Below are positions 56,234-64,000 of a stretch of DNA of 64,000 bases, one piece after another. This DNA comes from Sphingosinicella terrae (lineage in GTDB: Bacteria; Pseudomonadota; Alphaproteobacteria; Sphingomonadales; Sphingomonadaceae). Position numbers and translations under genes: made by a program. The stretch covers positions 62,001 through 126,000 of the forward strand of contig NZ_QDFY01000012.1 of assembly GCF_003347635.1 (NCBI RefSeq), read 5' to 3'. The number at the start of each line of letters is the position of its first letter. Within the stretch, counting starts at the first letter, position 1. A model generated the notes under the pieces. It worked only from the letters and a program-made list of their open reading frames with translations, searched no databases and was not told the DNA's origin.

Positions 56234-57316
56234 TCATTCGAAGATGACCACCGACCGCGCCGCCTCCCCGGTCCGCAGCTTCCCCACCGCTCCGTTGATC
56301 TCGCTGAGCGGGATCCGTTCGGCGATCAGGCTGTCGAGGTCGAGCCGCCCGGCCAGGTAGAAATCGACCAGCCGCGGTATGTCGACCGGGAAGCGGTTCG
56401 ATCCCATCAGGCAGCCCTGCAGCTTCTTCTCGGCGAGCAGGTCGAGCGCCCGCATCGGCAGTTTCTCGTGCATCGGCATCATGCCGACGATCGTCGCCGT
56501 GCCGCCGCGTCGCAGCAGCGACAGCGCCAGCTCGCCGGCGGCGATCCGTCCGACCGCTTCGATCGCGTGGTGGACGCCGCCTTTGGTCAGCTCGACCACC
56601 TGCTCGCGCAGCCGGTCCGCCGAGGGGTCGAAGCTGTCGGTGGCGCCCATCGTCTCGGCCAAGGCGCGCTTGGCCGGCACCGGGTCGACGGCGATGATCC
56701 GCGCGGCCCCGGCAATGCGGGCGGCGTTGACCGCGGCGAGGCCGATGCCGCCGCAGCCGATGACGGCGACATGCTCGCCCGCCTTGACTCCGGCGGTGTT
56801 GAGGACCGAGCCGGCGCCGGTGACGACGGCGCAGCCCATCAGGGCGGCGCGATCGAACGGCATGTCCGGGTCGATGGCGACCGCGCCATTCTCGTGGACC
56901 AGCAGCTGCTCGGCATAGCCTGCGACGTTGAGGAGCTGGTGCACCGGCCGGTCGCCCAGCGCGATCCGCGGCTGCTCGTTCGGCTTGCGCTTGGTCGAGG
57001 CGTCGACGCAGAGGGAAAGGCGGCCCGTCGCGCAATATTCGCAGCGCCCGCAGAAGGTCGAGAAGCAGGTGACGACATGGTCGCCGGGCTTGAGCGCCGT
57101 GACGTCGTCGCCGACCGCCTCGACCACGCCCGCCGCCTCGTGGCCGGGCACCAGCGGCAGCGGCGCGGGATAGAGGCCGTCGATGAAGTGGAGGTCGGAA
57201 TGGCAGACGCCGCAGGCGCGCGTGGCGATCAGCACCTCGCGGGGCCCGGGCTTCGACACCGCGATGTCCTCGATGACGAGGTCCGTCAGCGCCTGGTGCA
57301 GGACGGCGGCTTTCAC
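56234..57316 (-). CDS. Zinc-dependent alcohol dehydrogenase (MDR family)
   Basis: A 360-residue MDR alcohol dehydrogenase starting at GTG 57316 with GGGGAGGAAG upstream. The zinc site shows RACGVCHSDLHFIDG and PGHEAAGVVEAVG; the structural zinc Cys cluster is in CFSTFCGRCEYCATGRLSLC; the Rossmann motif is IGCGGIGLAAVN. It oxidises an alcohol to an aldehyde or ketone. It lies between the ACAD and the SDRs, consistent with conversion of a hydroxylated intermediate. Confidence 0.92.
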   Translation of the reverse strand: MKAAVLHQALTDLVIEDIAVSKPGPREVLIATRACGVCHSDLHFIDGLYPAPLPLVPGHEAAGVVEAVGDDVTALKPGDHVVTCFSTFCGRCEYCATGRLSLCVDASTKRKPNEQPRIALGDRPVHQLLNVAGYAEQLLVHENGAVAIDPDMPFDRAALMGCAVVTGAGSVLNTAGVKAGEHVAVIGCGGIGLAAVNAARIAGAARIIAVDPVPAKRALAETMGATDSFDPSADRLREQVVELTKGGVHHAIEAVGRIAAGELALSLLRRGGTATIVGMMPMHEKLPMRALDLLAEKKLQGCLMGSNRFPVDIPRLVDFYLAGRLDLDSLIAERIPLSEINGAVGKLRTGEAARSVVIFE

Positions 57317-57352
57317 TTGGATCTTCCTCCCCTCATCGGTCCCGTTTCGTCG

Positions 57353-58618
57353 TCACCCGAGCGGGTGCTTCGCATATTCCATCCTGGCGATCGCCCGCGC
57401 ATGGACCTCGTCGGGTCCGTCGGCGAGACGCAGCGTCCGGATTCCGGCATAGGCCTTGGCGAGCTCGAAATCCTGGCTCACGCCGGCGCCGCCATGGGCC
57501 TGGATGGCGTCGTCGATGACGCGCAGCGCCATGTTGGGCGCATGGACCTTGATCATCGCGATCTCGGCCTGCGCCGCCTTGTTGCCGGCCTTGTCCATCA
57601 TGTCGGCCGCCTTGAGGCACAGGAGGCGTGAGCATTCGATGTCGATCCGGGCCGCGGCGATCCTCTGCTCCCAGACGCTGTGGGCGGAGAGCGGCTTGCC
57701 GAAGGCGATGCGGCTCTGCAGCCGGATCACCATCGCCTTCAGCGCCTCCTCGGCTGCGCCGATGATGCGCATGCAATGGTGGATCCGGCCCGGGCCGAGC
57801 CGGCCCTGCGCGATCTCGAAGCCGCGGCCCTCGCCGAGCAGCATGTTGTCGGCGGGAATGCGGACATTGTCGAGCACCACCTCCATGTGGCCGTGCGGCG
57901 CGTCGTCATAGCCGAACACGGTCAGCGCCCGCTCGACGCGCACGCCCGGGGCGTCCAGCGGCACCAGCACCATCGACTGCTGCTGGTGCTTGGGATTGTC
58001 GGGGTTGGTCTTGCCCATGACGATCGCGACCTTGCAGCGCGGATCGCCGGCACCCGACGACCACCATTTGCGGCCGTTGATCACATAGGAGTCGTCGCCT
58101 GCCCCGGACCTCGATCCGGGCTCCCTGCGTATCTCGCACTGGATGTTGGTCGCGTCGGAGGAGGCGACCGCCGGCTCCGTCATCAGGAAGGCGGAGCGTA
58201 TCTCTCCGTTCATCAGCGGACGGAGCCATTCCTCCTTCTGCTCGCGGGTGCCGTAGCGGTGGAAGACCTCCATGTTGCCGGTGTCGGGCGCGGAGCAGTT
58301 GAACACTTCCGAGGCCCAGCCGATCCGGCCCATCTCCTCGGCGCACAGCGCATATTCGAGATTGGTGAGCTGCGTGCCTTCGAACTGGAAGCTGTCGTCG
58401 ACATGGGCCAGCGCCCAGCCCGGCGGCATGAACAAATTCCACAGCCCCTCCGCCTTCGCCTGCGGCTTGAGCTCCTCGATCACCTCGATCGGCTGCCAGC
58501 GATCGCCGGCGGCGAGCTGCGCTTTGTAGTCGGCATTGCGGGGGCGAATCCGAGTCTCGATGAAGTCGCGGACGCGGTCGCGGTAGTAAGCTTCGCGTTC
58601 CGTAAGGGAAAAATCCAT
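57353..58618 (-). CDS. Acyl-CoA dehydrogenase (ACAD10/11-like)
   Basis: A 421-residue flavin dehydrogenase. [31 protein letters not shown] and the C-terminal [20 protein letters not shown], followed by [20 protein letters not shown], place it with the long ACAD10/11-like group. The catalytic base position is in the LADGPDE region. It is the first gene of the - strand arm; its ATG at 58618 lies 18 bases from the palindrome at 58637. It probably catalyses the first alpha,beta-desaturation. Confidence 0.93.
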   Translation of the reverse strand: MDFSLTEREAYYRDRVRDFIETRIRPRNADYKAQLAAGDRWQPIEVIEELKPQAKAEGLWNLFMPPGWALAHVDDSFQFEGTQLTNLEYALCAEEMGRIGWASEVFNCSAPDTGNMEVFHRYGTREQKEEWLRPLMNGEIRSAFLMTEPAVASSDATNIQCEIRREPGSRSGAGDDSYVINGRKWWSSGAGDPRCKVAIVMGKTNPDNPKHQQQSMVLVPLDAPGVRVERALTVFGYDDAPHGHMEVVLDNVRIPADNMLLGEGRGFEIAQGRLGPGRIHHCMRIIGAAEEALKAMVIRLQSRIAFGKPLSAHSVWEQRIAAARIDIECSRLLCLKAADMMDKAGNKAAQAEIAMIKVHAPNMALRVIDDAIQAHGGAGVSQDFELAKAYAGIRTLRLADGPDEVHARAIARMEYAKHPLG

Positions 58619-58636
58619 GCGCTCGACCCCGTCTGC

Positions 58637-58652
58637 TTTACGTTCGCGTAAA
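58637..58652. promoter_or_regulatory. TTTACG/CGTAAA palindrome before the - acyl-CoA arm
   Basis: TTTACG-TTCG-CGTAAA is a perfect 6-bp inverted repeat with a 4-base spacer, 18 bases upstream of the ACAD ATG. Its half-sites match the palindrome at 59636. A TetR-family acyl-CoA regulator is the usual binder of such elements; none is encoded in this block. Confidence 0.55.
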
Positions 58653-58779
58653 CTCCGAGTCGTGGGCTAGAGCAGAGCGGCATTTGGGTCCAGTCCGGGC
58701 GGGACGTTCGGCGCCGACCCGGGGCCGTGCGGCGGCGGCCGCGTCGCGCTTGACGAGCGGCGCGGAGAGGAGGACCATT

Positions 58780-58808
58780 CGCTTCGTGAAGCGGCGTTCC
58801 CCACGAAG
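58780..58808 (+). promoter_or_regulatory. Nested inverted repeats before the MBL gene
   Basis: CGCTTC-GT-GAAGCG (58780-58793) and CTTCGTG (58782-58788) pairing with CACGAAG (58802-58808) form alternative stem-loops just before the ribosome site of the MBL gene. They may be a leader structure or operator. Function is unproven. Confidence 0.3.
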
Positions 58809-58822
58809 TGGAGGGCTTGTTC

Positions 58823-59581
58823 ATGACTGCACGCATCGACGAGATAGAAGACCGCGTCTTCCGGCTTTCCGTCCATGTACCCGACATCGGGCCGCCGCTC
58901 GGTTTCACCTTCAACAGCTTCCTCGTCGACGACGATGAGCCTCTGCTCTTCCACGCCGGCCAGCGGGCGATGTTCCCGGATTTCTCGGCGGCGGTCCGGT
59001 CGATCATGCCGATCGAGCGGCTCCGCTGGATCGGGTTCGGCCATGTCGAGGCGGACGAATGCGGGGCGATGAACCTCTGGCTCGCGGCTGCGCCCCAGGC
59101 GCAGGTCGTTCATGGCGAGACCGCCTGCGCCATCTCGCTGAACGACCTGGCCGACCGGCCGCCGCGGGCGGTGGCGGATGGCGAGGCCATCACCAGCGGG
59201 CGCCGGCGCATCCGCTTCATCGCCACGCCCCACGTTCCGCACGGCTGGGAATCGGGCGTCGTCTTCGAGGAGACGGCCGCGATCCTGTTCTGCGGCGATC
59301 TGTTCACCCAGCTCGGGACCGATCCGACGACGGAGGGCGATCTCGTCGCCGCGGCCGCGGAGGCGGAGGACTTGTTCCATGCTACCAGCCTGGGCCCCGC
59401 CACGGCGCCGACCATCCGCCAGCTCGCCGATCTCGAGCCGCGCCTCCTGGCGCTGATGCACGGTCCCTCCTTCCGCGGCGACGGCGGCGCGGCGCTTCGC
59501 CGCCTTGCCGACCATTATGCCGGCCGGCTCGCGGCGGCGCAGGAAGCGGCGCCCGATCTGGTCGCCCGCATCCCGATCTAG
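58823..59581 (+). CDS. MBL-fold protein of the oxygen-binding diiron (ODP) type
   Basis: A 252-residue metallo-beta-lactamase-fold protein. The metal motif reads GHVEADECG, an H-x-E-x-D-E version of the HxHxDH motif, as in oxygen-binding diiron (ODP/flavodiiron) proteins. Further ligands are in TPHVPHGWESG, FCGDLFTQLG and LMHGPSF. No flavodoxin domain is attached. ATG 58823 has GGAGG eight bases upstream. It starts the + strand arm and is divergent from the ACAD gene. The role may be redox or oxygen sensing; the substrate is unknown. Confidence 0.85.
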   Translation: MTARIDEIEDRVFRLSVHVPDIGPPLGFTFNSFLVDDDEPLLFHAGQRAMFPDFSAAVRSIMPIERLRWIGFGHVEADECGAMNLWLAAAPQAQVVHGETACAISLNDLADRPPRAVADGEAITSGRRRIRFIATPHVPHGWESGVVFEETAAILFCGDLFTQLGTDPTTEGDLVAAAAEAEDLFHATSLGPATAPTIRQLADLEPRLLALMHGPSFRGDGGAALRRLADHYAGRLAAAQEAAPDLVARIPI

Positions 59582-59635
59582 CGTCCCGGGCGAGTCTCCG
59601 ACCCGTTGACTTGCGCTTCCCGGCGCGGCACTTGA

Positions 59636-59649
59636 CGTTTACGTAAACG
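59636..59649. promoter_or_regulatory. CGTTTACGTAAACG palindrome before the ACAD pair
   Basis: A perfect 14-bp palindrome, 13 bases upstream of the ATG of the acyl-CoA dehydrogenase at 59663 and overlapping the ribosome-site region. It uses the same TTTACG/CGTAAA half-sites as the element at 58637, with the halves overlapping rather than spaced. A common TetR-type regulator is inferred. Confidence 0.6.
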
Positions 59650-59662
59650 GAGAGGAGCCTGC

Positions 59663-60820
59663 ATGAGCGAGAGCTTTCGCCAGGAGACGCGCGCGTGGCT
59701 CGAGGCCAATTGCCCACCCGAAATGCGTCAGCCGGTGCGCGACGAGACCGACTATTGCTGGGGCGGCCGCAACGCCGTCTTCAAGAACGAGGCGCAGCGT
59801 CAATGGCTCGATCGGATGGCCGGGCGGGGCTGGACCGTGCCCGACTGGCCGTCCGAAGATGGCGGCGGCGGGCTCTCGCCCGAGGAGACCAAGATCCTCA
59901 AGCAGGAGCTGGCACGGATCGGCGCCCGCAACCCGCTCTACAGTTTCGGCATCTCGATGCTCGGCCCGGCTTTGCTCAAATATGGCAATGAGGCGCAGAA
60001 GAAGCGCTTCCTGCCCGAGATCGCCCGCGGCGAGATACGCTGGTGCCAGGGCTATTCCGAGCCCAATGCCGGCTCCGATCTCGCGTCGCTCCAGACGAAG
60101 TGCGAGGACAAGGGCGATCACTGGCTGGTCAACGGCCAGAAGGTGTGGACCAGCTATGCCGACAAGGCGGACTGGATCTTCTGCCTCGTGCGCACCGATC
60201 CCGCCGCGCCCAAGCATCGGGGGATCAGCTTTCTCCTGTTCGACATGGCGAGCCCCGGCGTGTCCACCAAGCCGATCCTGCTCATCTCCGGCTATTCGCC
60301 ATTCTGCGAGACCTTCTTCGACGACGTGAAGGTGCCGAAGGACCAGCTCGTCGGCGAGGTCGACAAGGGCTGGGACGTCGCCAAATATCTGCTCGGCCAC
60401 GAGCGCGAGATGATCAGCGGCATGGGCCTGGGCGGCCAGTCCGGCGCGCTCGGCGAGGCGCTGCGCGAGGCCGTGACGGCCGACCCGGCCCTTCGCGCCG
60501 ATGTCGCCCGCTTCGATGTCGACGCGATGGCGTTCCGGGCGATGTCCGAGCGGTTCATCGATGAGCTCAAGGCCGGGCGCGCGCATCCGGCCCAGCCTTC
60601 GATGATGAAATATGCCGGCACCGAGCTGAACAAGCGCCGGCACGAGCTGGTCATGGCCGCCGGCGGCTCGGACGCGCTCGAATGGGAGAGCGAGCGCTCG
60701 CGCAAGGGCAAGTCGGCGCGCGAATGGCTTCGCACCAAGGCCAACTCGATCGAGGGCGGCACCAGCGAGATCCAGCTCGGCATCATCGCCAAGCGGATCC
60801 TCGATCTGCCGGGCGCCTAA
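59663..60820 (+). CDS. Acyl-CoA dehydrogenase, catalytic partner of a pair
   Basis: A 385-residue ACAD: YSEPNAGSDLASLQTKCEDK, NGQKVWTSYADKADWI, and a C-terminal SIEGGTSEIQLGIIAKRIL with the Glu expected at the catalytic position. It overlaps no gene but is followed after nine bases by a second ACAD that lacks this motif, a pattern of heteromeric enzymes. The palindrome at 59636 is just upstream. It probably desaturates a bulky or branched acyl-CoA. Confidence 0.93.
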   Translation: MSESFRQETRAWLEANCPPEMRQPVRDETDYCWGGRNAVFKNEAQRQWLDRMAGRGWTVPDWPSEDGGGGLSPEETKILKQELARIGARNPLYSFGISMLGPALLKYGNEAQKKRFLPEIARGEIRWCQGYSEPNAGSDLASLQTKCEDKGDHWLVNGQKVWTSYADKADWIFCLVRTDPAAPKHRGISFLLFDMASPGVSTKPILLISGYSPFCETFFDDVKVPKDQLVGEVDKGWDVAKYLLGHEREMISGMGLGGQSGALGEALREAVTADPALRADVARFDVDAMAFRAMSERFIDELKAGRAHPAQPSMMKYAGTELNKRRHELVMAAGGSDALEWESERSRKGKSAREWLRTKANSIEGGTSEIQLGIIAKRILDLPGA

Positions 60821-60829
60821 GGAGAAGAC

Positions 60830-61945
60830 ATGCCCCTCTATCTAACCGACGACCAGGCGATGCTCCAGGACACGGCCCGCGGCTTCATGGCCGGGGAGGG
60901 GGCGATCGCCAAGGAGCTCCGCCACTGGCGCGACAAGGCCTGCAAGGACGGCTTCGGCCACGCTTTGTGGAAGCAGTTCGCCGAAATGGGCTTCACTGGC
61001 ATCCTTATCGACGAGGCGCAGGGCGGCCTCGGTCTCGGCCATGTCGAGGCGGGGATCGTGCTCGAGGAGATCGGCCGCAATCTCACCCCTTCGCCGTTCC
61101 TGATCACCGCAATCGCCTTCGTCGAGGCGGTGCGCGGCACGCCCCATGCCGATCGCTGGTATCCCGGAATTCTCTCGGGTGACGCCGTCGCGGCGGTGGC
61201 GGTCGACGAGGGCGCCAAGCATCGGCCCGAGGCGATCGCGTTGCGGGCGGAGCGTTCCGGCAACGGCTTCCGCCTCTCCGGCAGGAAGCAGTTCGTCGTC
61301 CAGGGCGCCTCGGCCGATGTCATCCTGGTCGCGGCGCAGGCCGACGAAGGGCTGACCCTGTTCGCCGTCGAGAAGGGGGCAGCCGGGCTCGACGTGGAGG
61401 GCGTGCGCCTCGCCGACAGCAGCATCGGCGCGCGTCTCACCTTCGACGGCGTCGAGGTCGATGCCGACGCGGTGGTAGGCGAGGTCGGCGCCGGCGACGG
61501 CGCGCTCTCCCGTCTTCTCGACGCCGGCCGGACTGGCGCGGCGGCCGAGCTGGTTGGCGTCGGCTCGGCGGCGATGGACATGACCGTGGGCTATCTGAAG
61601 CAGCGCAAGCAGTTCGGCCGGCTGATCGGCGAGTTCCAGGCGCTGCAGCACCGTGCCGCCCATCTCTATTCCGAGATCGAGATCGCCCGCGCCGCTACCC
61701 TGAAGGCGCAGCAATTGCTCGACGAGGGTAGCCCGGACGTCGAGGCGATGGTCGCGGTCGCCAAGGCCAAGGCCGGTCGCGCCTCGCAGCTCGCCGTGCA
61801 GGAGGGGGTGCAGATGCATGGCGGAATCGGCATGACCGACGAATATGATATCGGCCTCTACATGAAGCGCGACCGGGTGCTGAACGAGCTGTTCGGCGAT
61901 CCCGGCTTCCAGGCTGACCGCCTCGCGCGGATGAAGGGATATTGA
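60830..61945 (+). CDS. Acyl-CoA dehydrogenase, second partner of the pair
   Basis: A 371-residue ACAD family protein with the flavin-domain features (LSGRKQFVVQGASADVILVA, RKQFGRLIGEFQALQHRAAH) but a C-terminus MTDEYDIGLYMKRDRVLN with no YEGTxxIQ motif, so the usual catalytic Glu loop is absent. The start has AAGGAGAAG. Such partners form heterotetramers in steroid and cyclic-acid degradation. It is nine bases after the first ACAD. Confidence 0.9.
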   Translation: MPLYLTDDQAMLQDTARGFMAGEGAIAKELRHWRDKACKDGFGHALWKQFAEMGFTGILIDEAQGGLGLGHVEAGIVLEEIGRNLTPSPFLITAIAFVEAVRGTPHADRWYPGILSGDAVAAVAVDEGAKHRPEAIALRAERSGNGFRLSGRKQFVVQGASADVILVAAQADEGLTLFAVEKGAAGLDVEGVRLADSSIGARLTFDGVEVDADAVVGEVGAGDGALSRLLDAGRTGAAAELVGVGSAAMDMTVGYLKQRKQFGRLIGEFQALQHRAAHLYSEIEIARAATLKAQQLLDEGSPDVEAMVAVAKAKAGRASQLAVQEGVQMHGGIGMTDEYDIGLYMKRDRVLNELFGDPGFQADRLARMKGY

Positions 61946-61953
61946 TCGCCCAT

Positions 61954-62076
61954 CCTCTCCCCTTCAGGGGAGAGGGAAGAGCCGCGCAGCGGCGAAGGGA
62001 GAGGGGGAGTCCCTCAATATACACAATGGTCGGGGCGTCCCCCTCTCCCCGACCCTCTCCCCTGAACGGGAGAGGG
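61954..62076. repeat. Cluster of GGGAGAGG hairpin repeats
   Basis: Three nested elements lie in the gap between ACAD genes: hairpin CCTCTCCCC-TTCA-GGGGAGAGG (61954-61975), outer 12-bp inverted arms GGGAGAGGGGGA (61997-62008) and TCCCCCTCTCCC (62038-62049), and hairpin CCCTCTCCC-CTGAAC-GGGAGAGGG (62053-62076). A short GCCGC-GCA-GCGGC stem is at 61981-61993. This is a repetitive palindromic element, related in style to the G-rich stretch at 23444. Confidence 0.75.
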
Positions 62077-62084
62077 AGTAGCGC

Positions 62085-63227
62085 ATGCCCCTCGATCCCG
62101 AGACTTTCGACGCGCTGATCGACACCGTCCGCCGGCTCGTCTCGGAGCGGCTGCGCCCGCTCGAGGCGCAAGTCGCGGAGGAGGACGAGGTGCCGGAGGC
62201 GATCGTCGCCGAGATGCGGGAGATGGGCCTGTTCGGCCTCTCCATCCCGGAGGACTATGGCGGCCTCGGCCTCACCATGTCCGAGGAGGTGCGGGTCGCG
62301 CTAGAATTCGGCCGGACGACGCCCGTCTTCCGCTCGGTCTTCGGCACCAATGTCGGTATCGGCAGCCAGGGCCTGGTCATGGCCGGGAGCGAGGCGCAGA
62401 AGCGGCAATGGCTGCCCCGCATCGCCAGCGGCGAGATCGTCACCAGTTTCGCTTTGACCGAGCCGGGCGCCGGCTCCGACAGCGCTTCAGTCCAGACCCG
62501 CGCGGTCAGGGATGGAGGGATTTACCGCCTCAGCGGCACCAAGCGCTTCATCACCAATGCCGACAAGGCGTCGCTCTTCACCGTCATGGCCCGGACCGGC
62601 GAGGCGGGGGCGCGGGGCGTCTCCGCCTTCCTGGTCCCCGCCAACCTCCCCGGCGTCACCGTCGGCAAGCCCGAGCGGAAGATGGGCCAGCAGGGCGCCC
62701 ATGTCTGCGACGTCAATTTCGACGAGGCGCCGGTGCCGGCGGAGAACCGGTTGGGCGAGGAGGGGGAGGGCTTCCGCATCGCGATGCGGGTGCTCGACCG
62801 CGGCCGGCTGCACATCTCCGCCGTCTGCGTCGGCATCGCCGAGCGGCTGGTCGCCGACGCCGTCGCTTATGCGACCGATCGCCGCCAGTTCGGCCAGCCG
62901 CTGGCCGATTTCCAGCTCGTCCAGGCGATGATCGCCGATTCCAAGACCGAGGCGATGGCCGCCCGCGCCCTCGTGCTGGAGACGGCCGCGCTCAAGGATA
63001 GCGGCAAGCCGATCACGCTGGAGGCGGCGGCCGCCAAATATTTCGCCAGCGAGATGGTCGGTCGCGTCGCCGACCGGGCCGTCCAGATCTTCGGCGGCGC
63101 CGGCTACATCGCCGATTACGGCATCGAGCGGCTTTATCGTGACGTGCGCCTGTTCCGCATCTACGAAGGCACCAGCCAGATCCAGCAGCTCGTCATCGCG
63201 CGCGAGACGATCCGCAACGGCGGTTGA
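62085..63227 (+). CDS. Acyl-CoA dehydrogenase
   Basis: A 380-residue, standard-type ACAD: LTEPGAGSDSASVQTRAVRD, LSGTKRFITNADKASL, and RLFRIYEGTSQIQQLVIA with the catalytic Glu. The start at 62085 has GGGAGAGGGAG as ribosome site, part of which lies in the hairpin 62053-62076. It is the last ACAD of the + arm, 139 bases after the pair, so its expression may be set by that hairpin. Short- or branched-chain acyl-CoA is likely. Confidence 0.94.
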   Translation: MPLDPETFDALIDTVRRLVSERLRPLEAQVAEEDEVPEAIVAEMREMGLFGLSIPEDYGGLGLTMSEEVRVALEFGRTTPVFRSVFGTNVGIGSQGLVMAGSEAQKRQWLPRIASGEIVTSFALTEPGAGSDSASVQTRAVRDGGIYRLSGTKRFITNADKASLFTVMARTGEAGARGVSAFLVPANLPGVTVGKPERKMGQQGAHVCDVNFDEAPVPAENRLGEEGEGFRIAMRVLDRGRLHISAVCVGIAERLVADAVAYATDRRQFGQPLADFQLVQAMIADSKTEAMAARALVLETAALKDSGKPITLEAAAAKYFASEMVGRVADRAVQIFGGAGYIADYGIERLYRDVRLFRIYEGTSQIQQLVIARETIRNGG

Positions 63228-63284
63228 TCGAATCGTCCGGAGCGTCGCCTTTGCCGGGTTTCGAGCCGATGGAGAGCAGCCGGA

Positions 63285-63419
63285 ATGGTATTCGATCTCA
63301 TCGGCGAGTTTCTGGCGCAGCTCATTCCTGCACGAGCGCAGGGCTGGCTCCTTGCTTTGTCGGCGCTGCTTGCGCTCGCCCTGATCCTGTGGTGGCTATT
63401 GGAGCCGGCAGCCAGCTAG
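63285..63419 (+). CDS. Tiny single-helix membrane protein
   Basis: A 44-residue protein with one hydrophobic helix (GWLLALSALLALALILWWLL) after an N-terminal LIGEFLAQLIPARAQ. ATG 63285 is preceded by GGAG at 63271, a somewhat long spacing. It ends 20 bases before the M20D gene, suggesting coupled expression. I do not recognise the family. Confidence 0.6.
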   Translation: MVFDLIGEFLAQLIPARAQGWLLALSALLALALILWWLLEPAAS

Positions 63420-63439
63420 CCGGCCCAAAAGGGGGTTTG

Positions 63440-64000
63440 ATGAAAAGGTTGATCATTTTGGCGGCGATGGCCGCGTGCTCGGCGCCGGCCTTCGCTCAGC
63501 AGGCGCCGCTCCGCGACGCGGTGGCGCGCGACTATCGCGAAAATCTCGGCGCGCTGTTCGACCATTTCCACCGCAATCCCGAGCTCTCCGGCCTGGAGAC
63601 GCAGACGGCGGCGCGGATGGCGCAGGAGCTGCGCGCCTTGGGTTATGAGGTGACGACCGGCGTCGGCGGCACCGGCGTCGTCGCCCTGCTCCGCAACGGC
63701 GAGGGACCGACCGTGCTGCTTCGCGCCGACATGGACGGGCTGCCGCTCGAGGAGCGCTCCGGCGTGTCCAATCCGTCGCGTGCCCGCCAGACCGACCGGA
63801 CCGGCACCGAGCAGCCGGTCATGCATGCCTGCGGCCATGACGTCCACATCACCGCTCTAGTCGGGACCGCGCGCCAGCTGGCCGCCCGCCGTGCCAATTG
63901 GTCCGGCACGCTCGTCCTCATCGCCCAGCCCGCCGAGGAGACGATCTCCGGCGCGCGCGCGATGATCGAGGACGGCCTCTACACCCGCTTTCCCAAGCCC
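63440..64000 (+). CDS. Exported M20D amidohydrolase/peptidase, N-terminal part (cut by window edge)
   Basis: The 187 visible residues have a signal peptide (RLIILAAMAACSAPAFAQ) and the start of the M20D/IAA-amino-acid hydrolase fold: FHRNPELSGLETQTA, LLRADMDGLPLEE (Asp ligand), MHACGHDVHITAL (His-Cys-Gly-His-Asp) and IAQPAEETISGARAM (Glu-Glu). These enzymes remove N-acyl groups or cleave dipeptides. The ATG at 63440 follows GGGGGTTTG. The C-terminus lies outside the window. Confidence 0.92.
   Translation, partial: MKRLIILAAMAACSAPAFAQQAPLRDAVARDYRENLGALFDHFHRNPELSGLETQTAARMAQELRALGYEVTTGVGGTGVVALLRNGEGPTVLLRADMDGLPLEERSGVSNPSRARQTDRTGTEQPVMHACGHDVHITALVGTARQLAARRANWSGTLVLIAQPAEETISGARAMIEDGLYTRFPKP

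Overview
The window is GC-rich, densely coded chromosomal DNA from an alphaproteobacterium, most likely a sphingomonad (Sphingomonas/Sphingosinicella-like). The basis is a TonB receptor next to peptidases, a FucP-type sugar porter with a GH3 glucosidase and LacI regulator, an NAGGN osmoprotectant operon, tandem acyl-CoA dehydrogenases, and small GYY/RY-rich exported proteins. This is inference from gene content and style; no 16S or other marker is present. No tRNA, rRNA, CRISPR array, transposase or prophage gene was seen. No gene-free stretch exceeds about 300 bases.

Layout. 1-1471: 5' end of a tyrA-like gene, divergent from an aldo/keto reductase. 1702-11258: a tryptophan/kynurenine island. 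It has a TonB receptor, a BASS-type transporter and a mu-crystallin-like ketimine reductase on +, facing a - operon of kynA, kynU, an exported amidohydrolase and a Tat-exported M19-like protein, with an Lrp/AsnC regulator divergent from kynA. 11551-18640: beta-glucoside utilisation (GH3 glucosidase, sugar MFS, LacI repressor, glucokinase, Gfo/Idh/MocA oxidoreductase). A 14-bp palindrome TGACAGCGCTGTCA stands at the GH3 and glucokinase promoters, and a near copy lies before the aldo/keto reductase 16 kb away. 18630-23438: membrane protein, TetR repressor with two operator copies, and an LplT-PlsC-acyl ligase fusion. 23512-27600: SDR, chromate transporter, porin-like protein, TSUP exporter and a YezD-like protein (sulfur oxyanion theme).

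27792-35582: MurJ flippase; a short Crp-type regulator without a sensor domain, preceded by a perfect inverted repeat; the overlapping three-gene NAGGN operon; MntP. 35590-35717: REP-like inverted pair. 35762-41229: M28 lipoprotein peptidase, prolyl oligopeptidase, and a winged-helix/TPR regulator whose start is abutted by a strong palindrome. 41432-43866: three small DsrE-like sulfur-relay proteins and a cysteine synthase. 43946-47608: membrane protein with winged-helix regulator, two small exported proteins, and an ArsR regulator with two SRPBCC proteins. 47709-52513: cytochrome P450, guaA, ArsC-like protein, an orphan Flp pilin, and a GNAT protein. 52586-63227: an acyl-CoA catabolic block of two divergent arms (ACAD-ADH-SDR-SDR-FadB-like on -; MBL protein and three ACADs on +), with TTTACG/CGTAAA palindromes before both arms. 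63285-64000: a tiny membrane protein and the 5' end of an exported M20D amidohydrolase.

The least conventional parts are the kynurenine island (no formamidase, a dipeptidase homologue lacking key metal ligands, and a 10-bp motif shared by both operon promoters), the DsrE triad without a visible DsrC/TusE or TusA partner, and several palindromes that point to local regulatory circuits.
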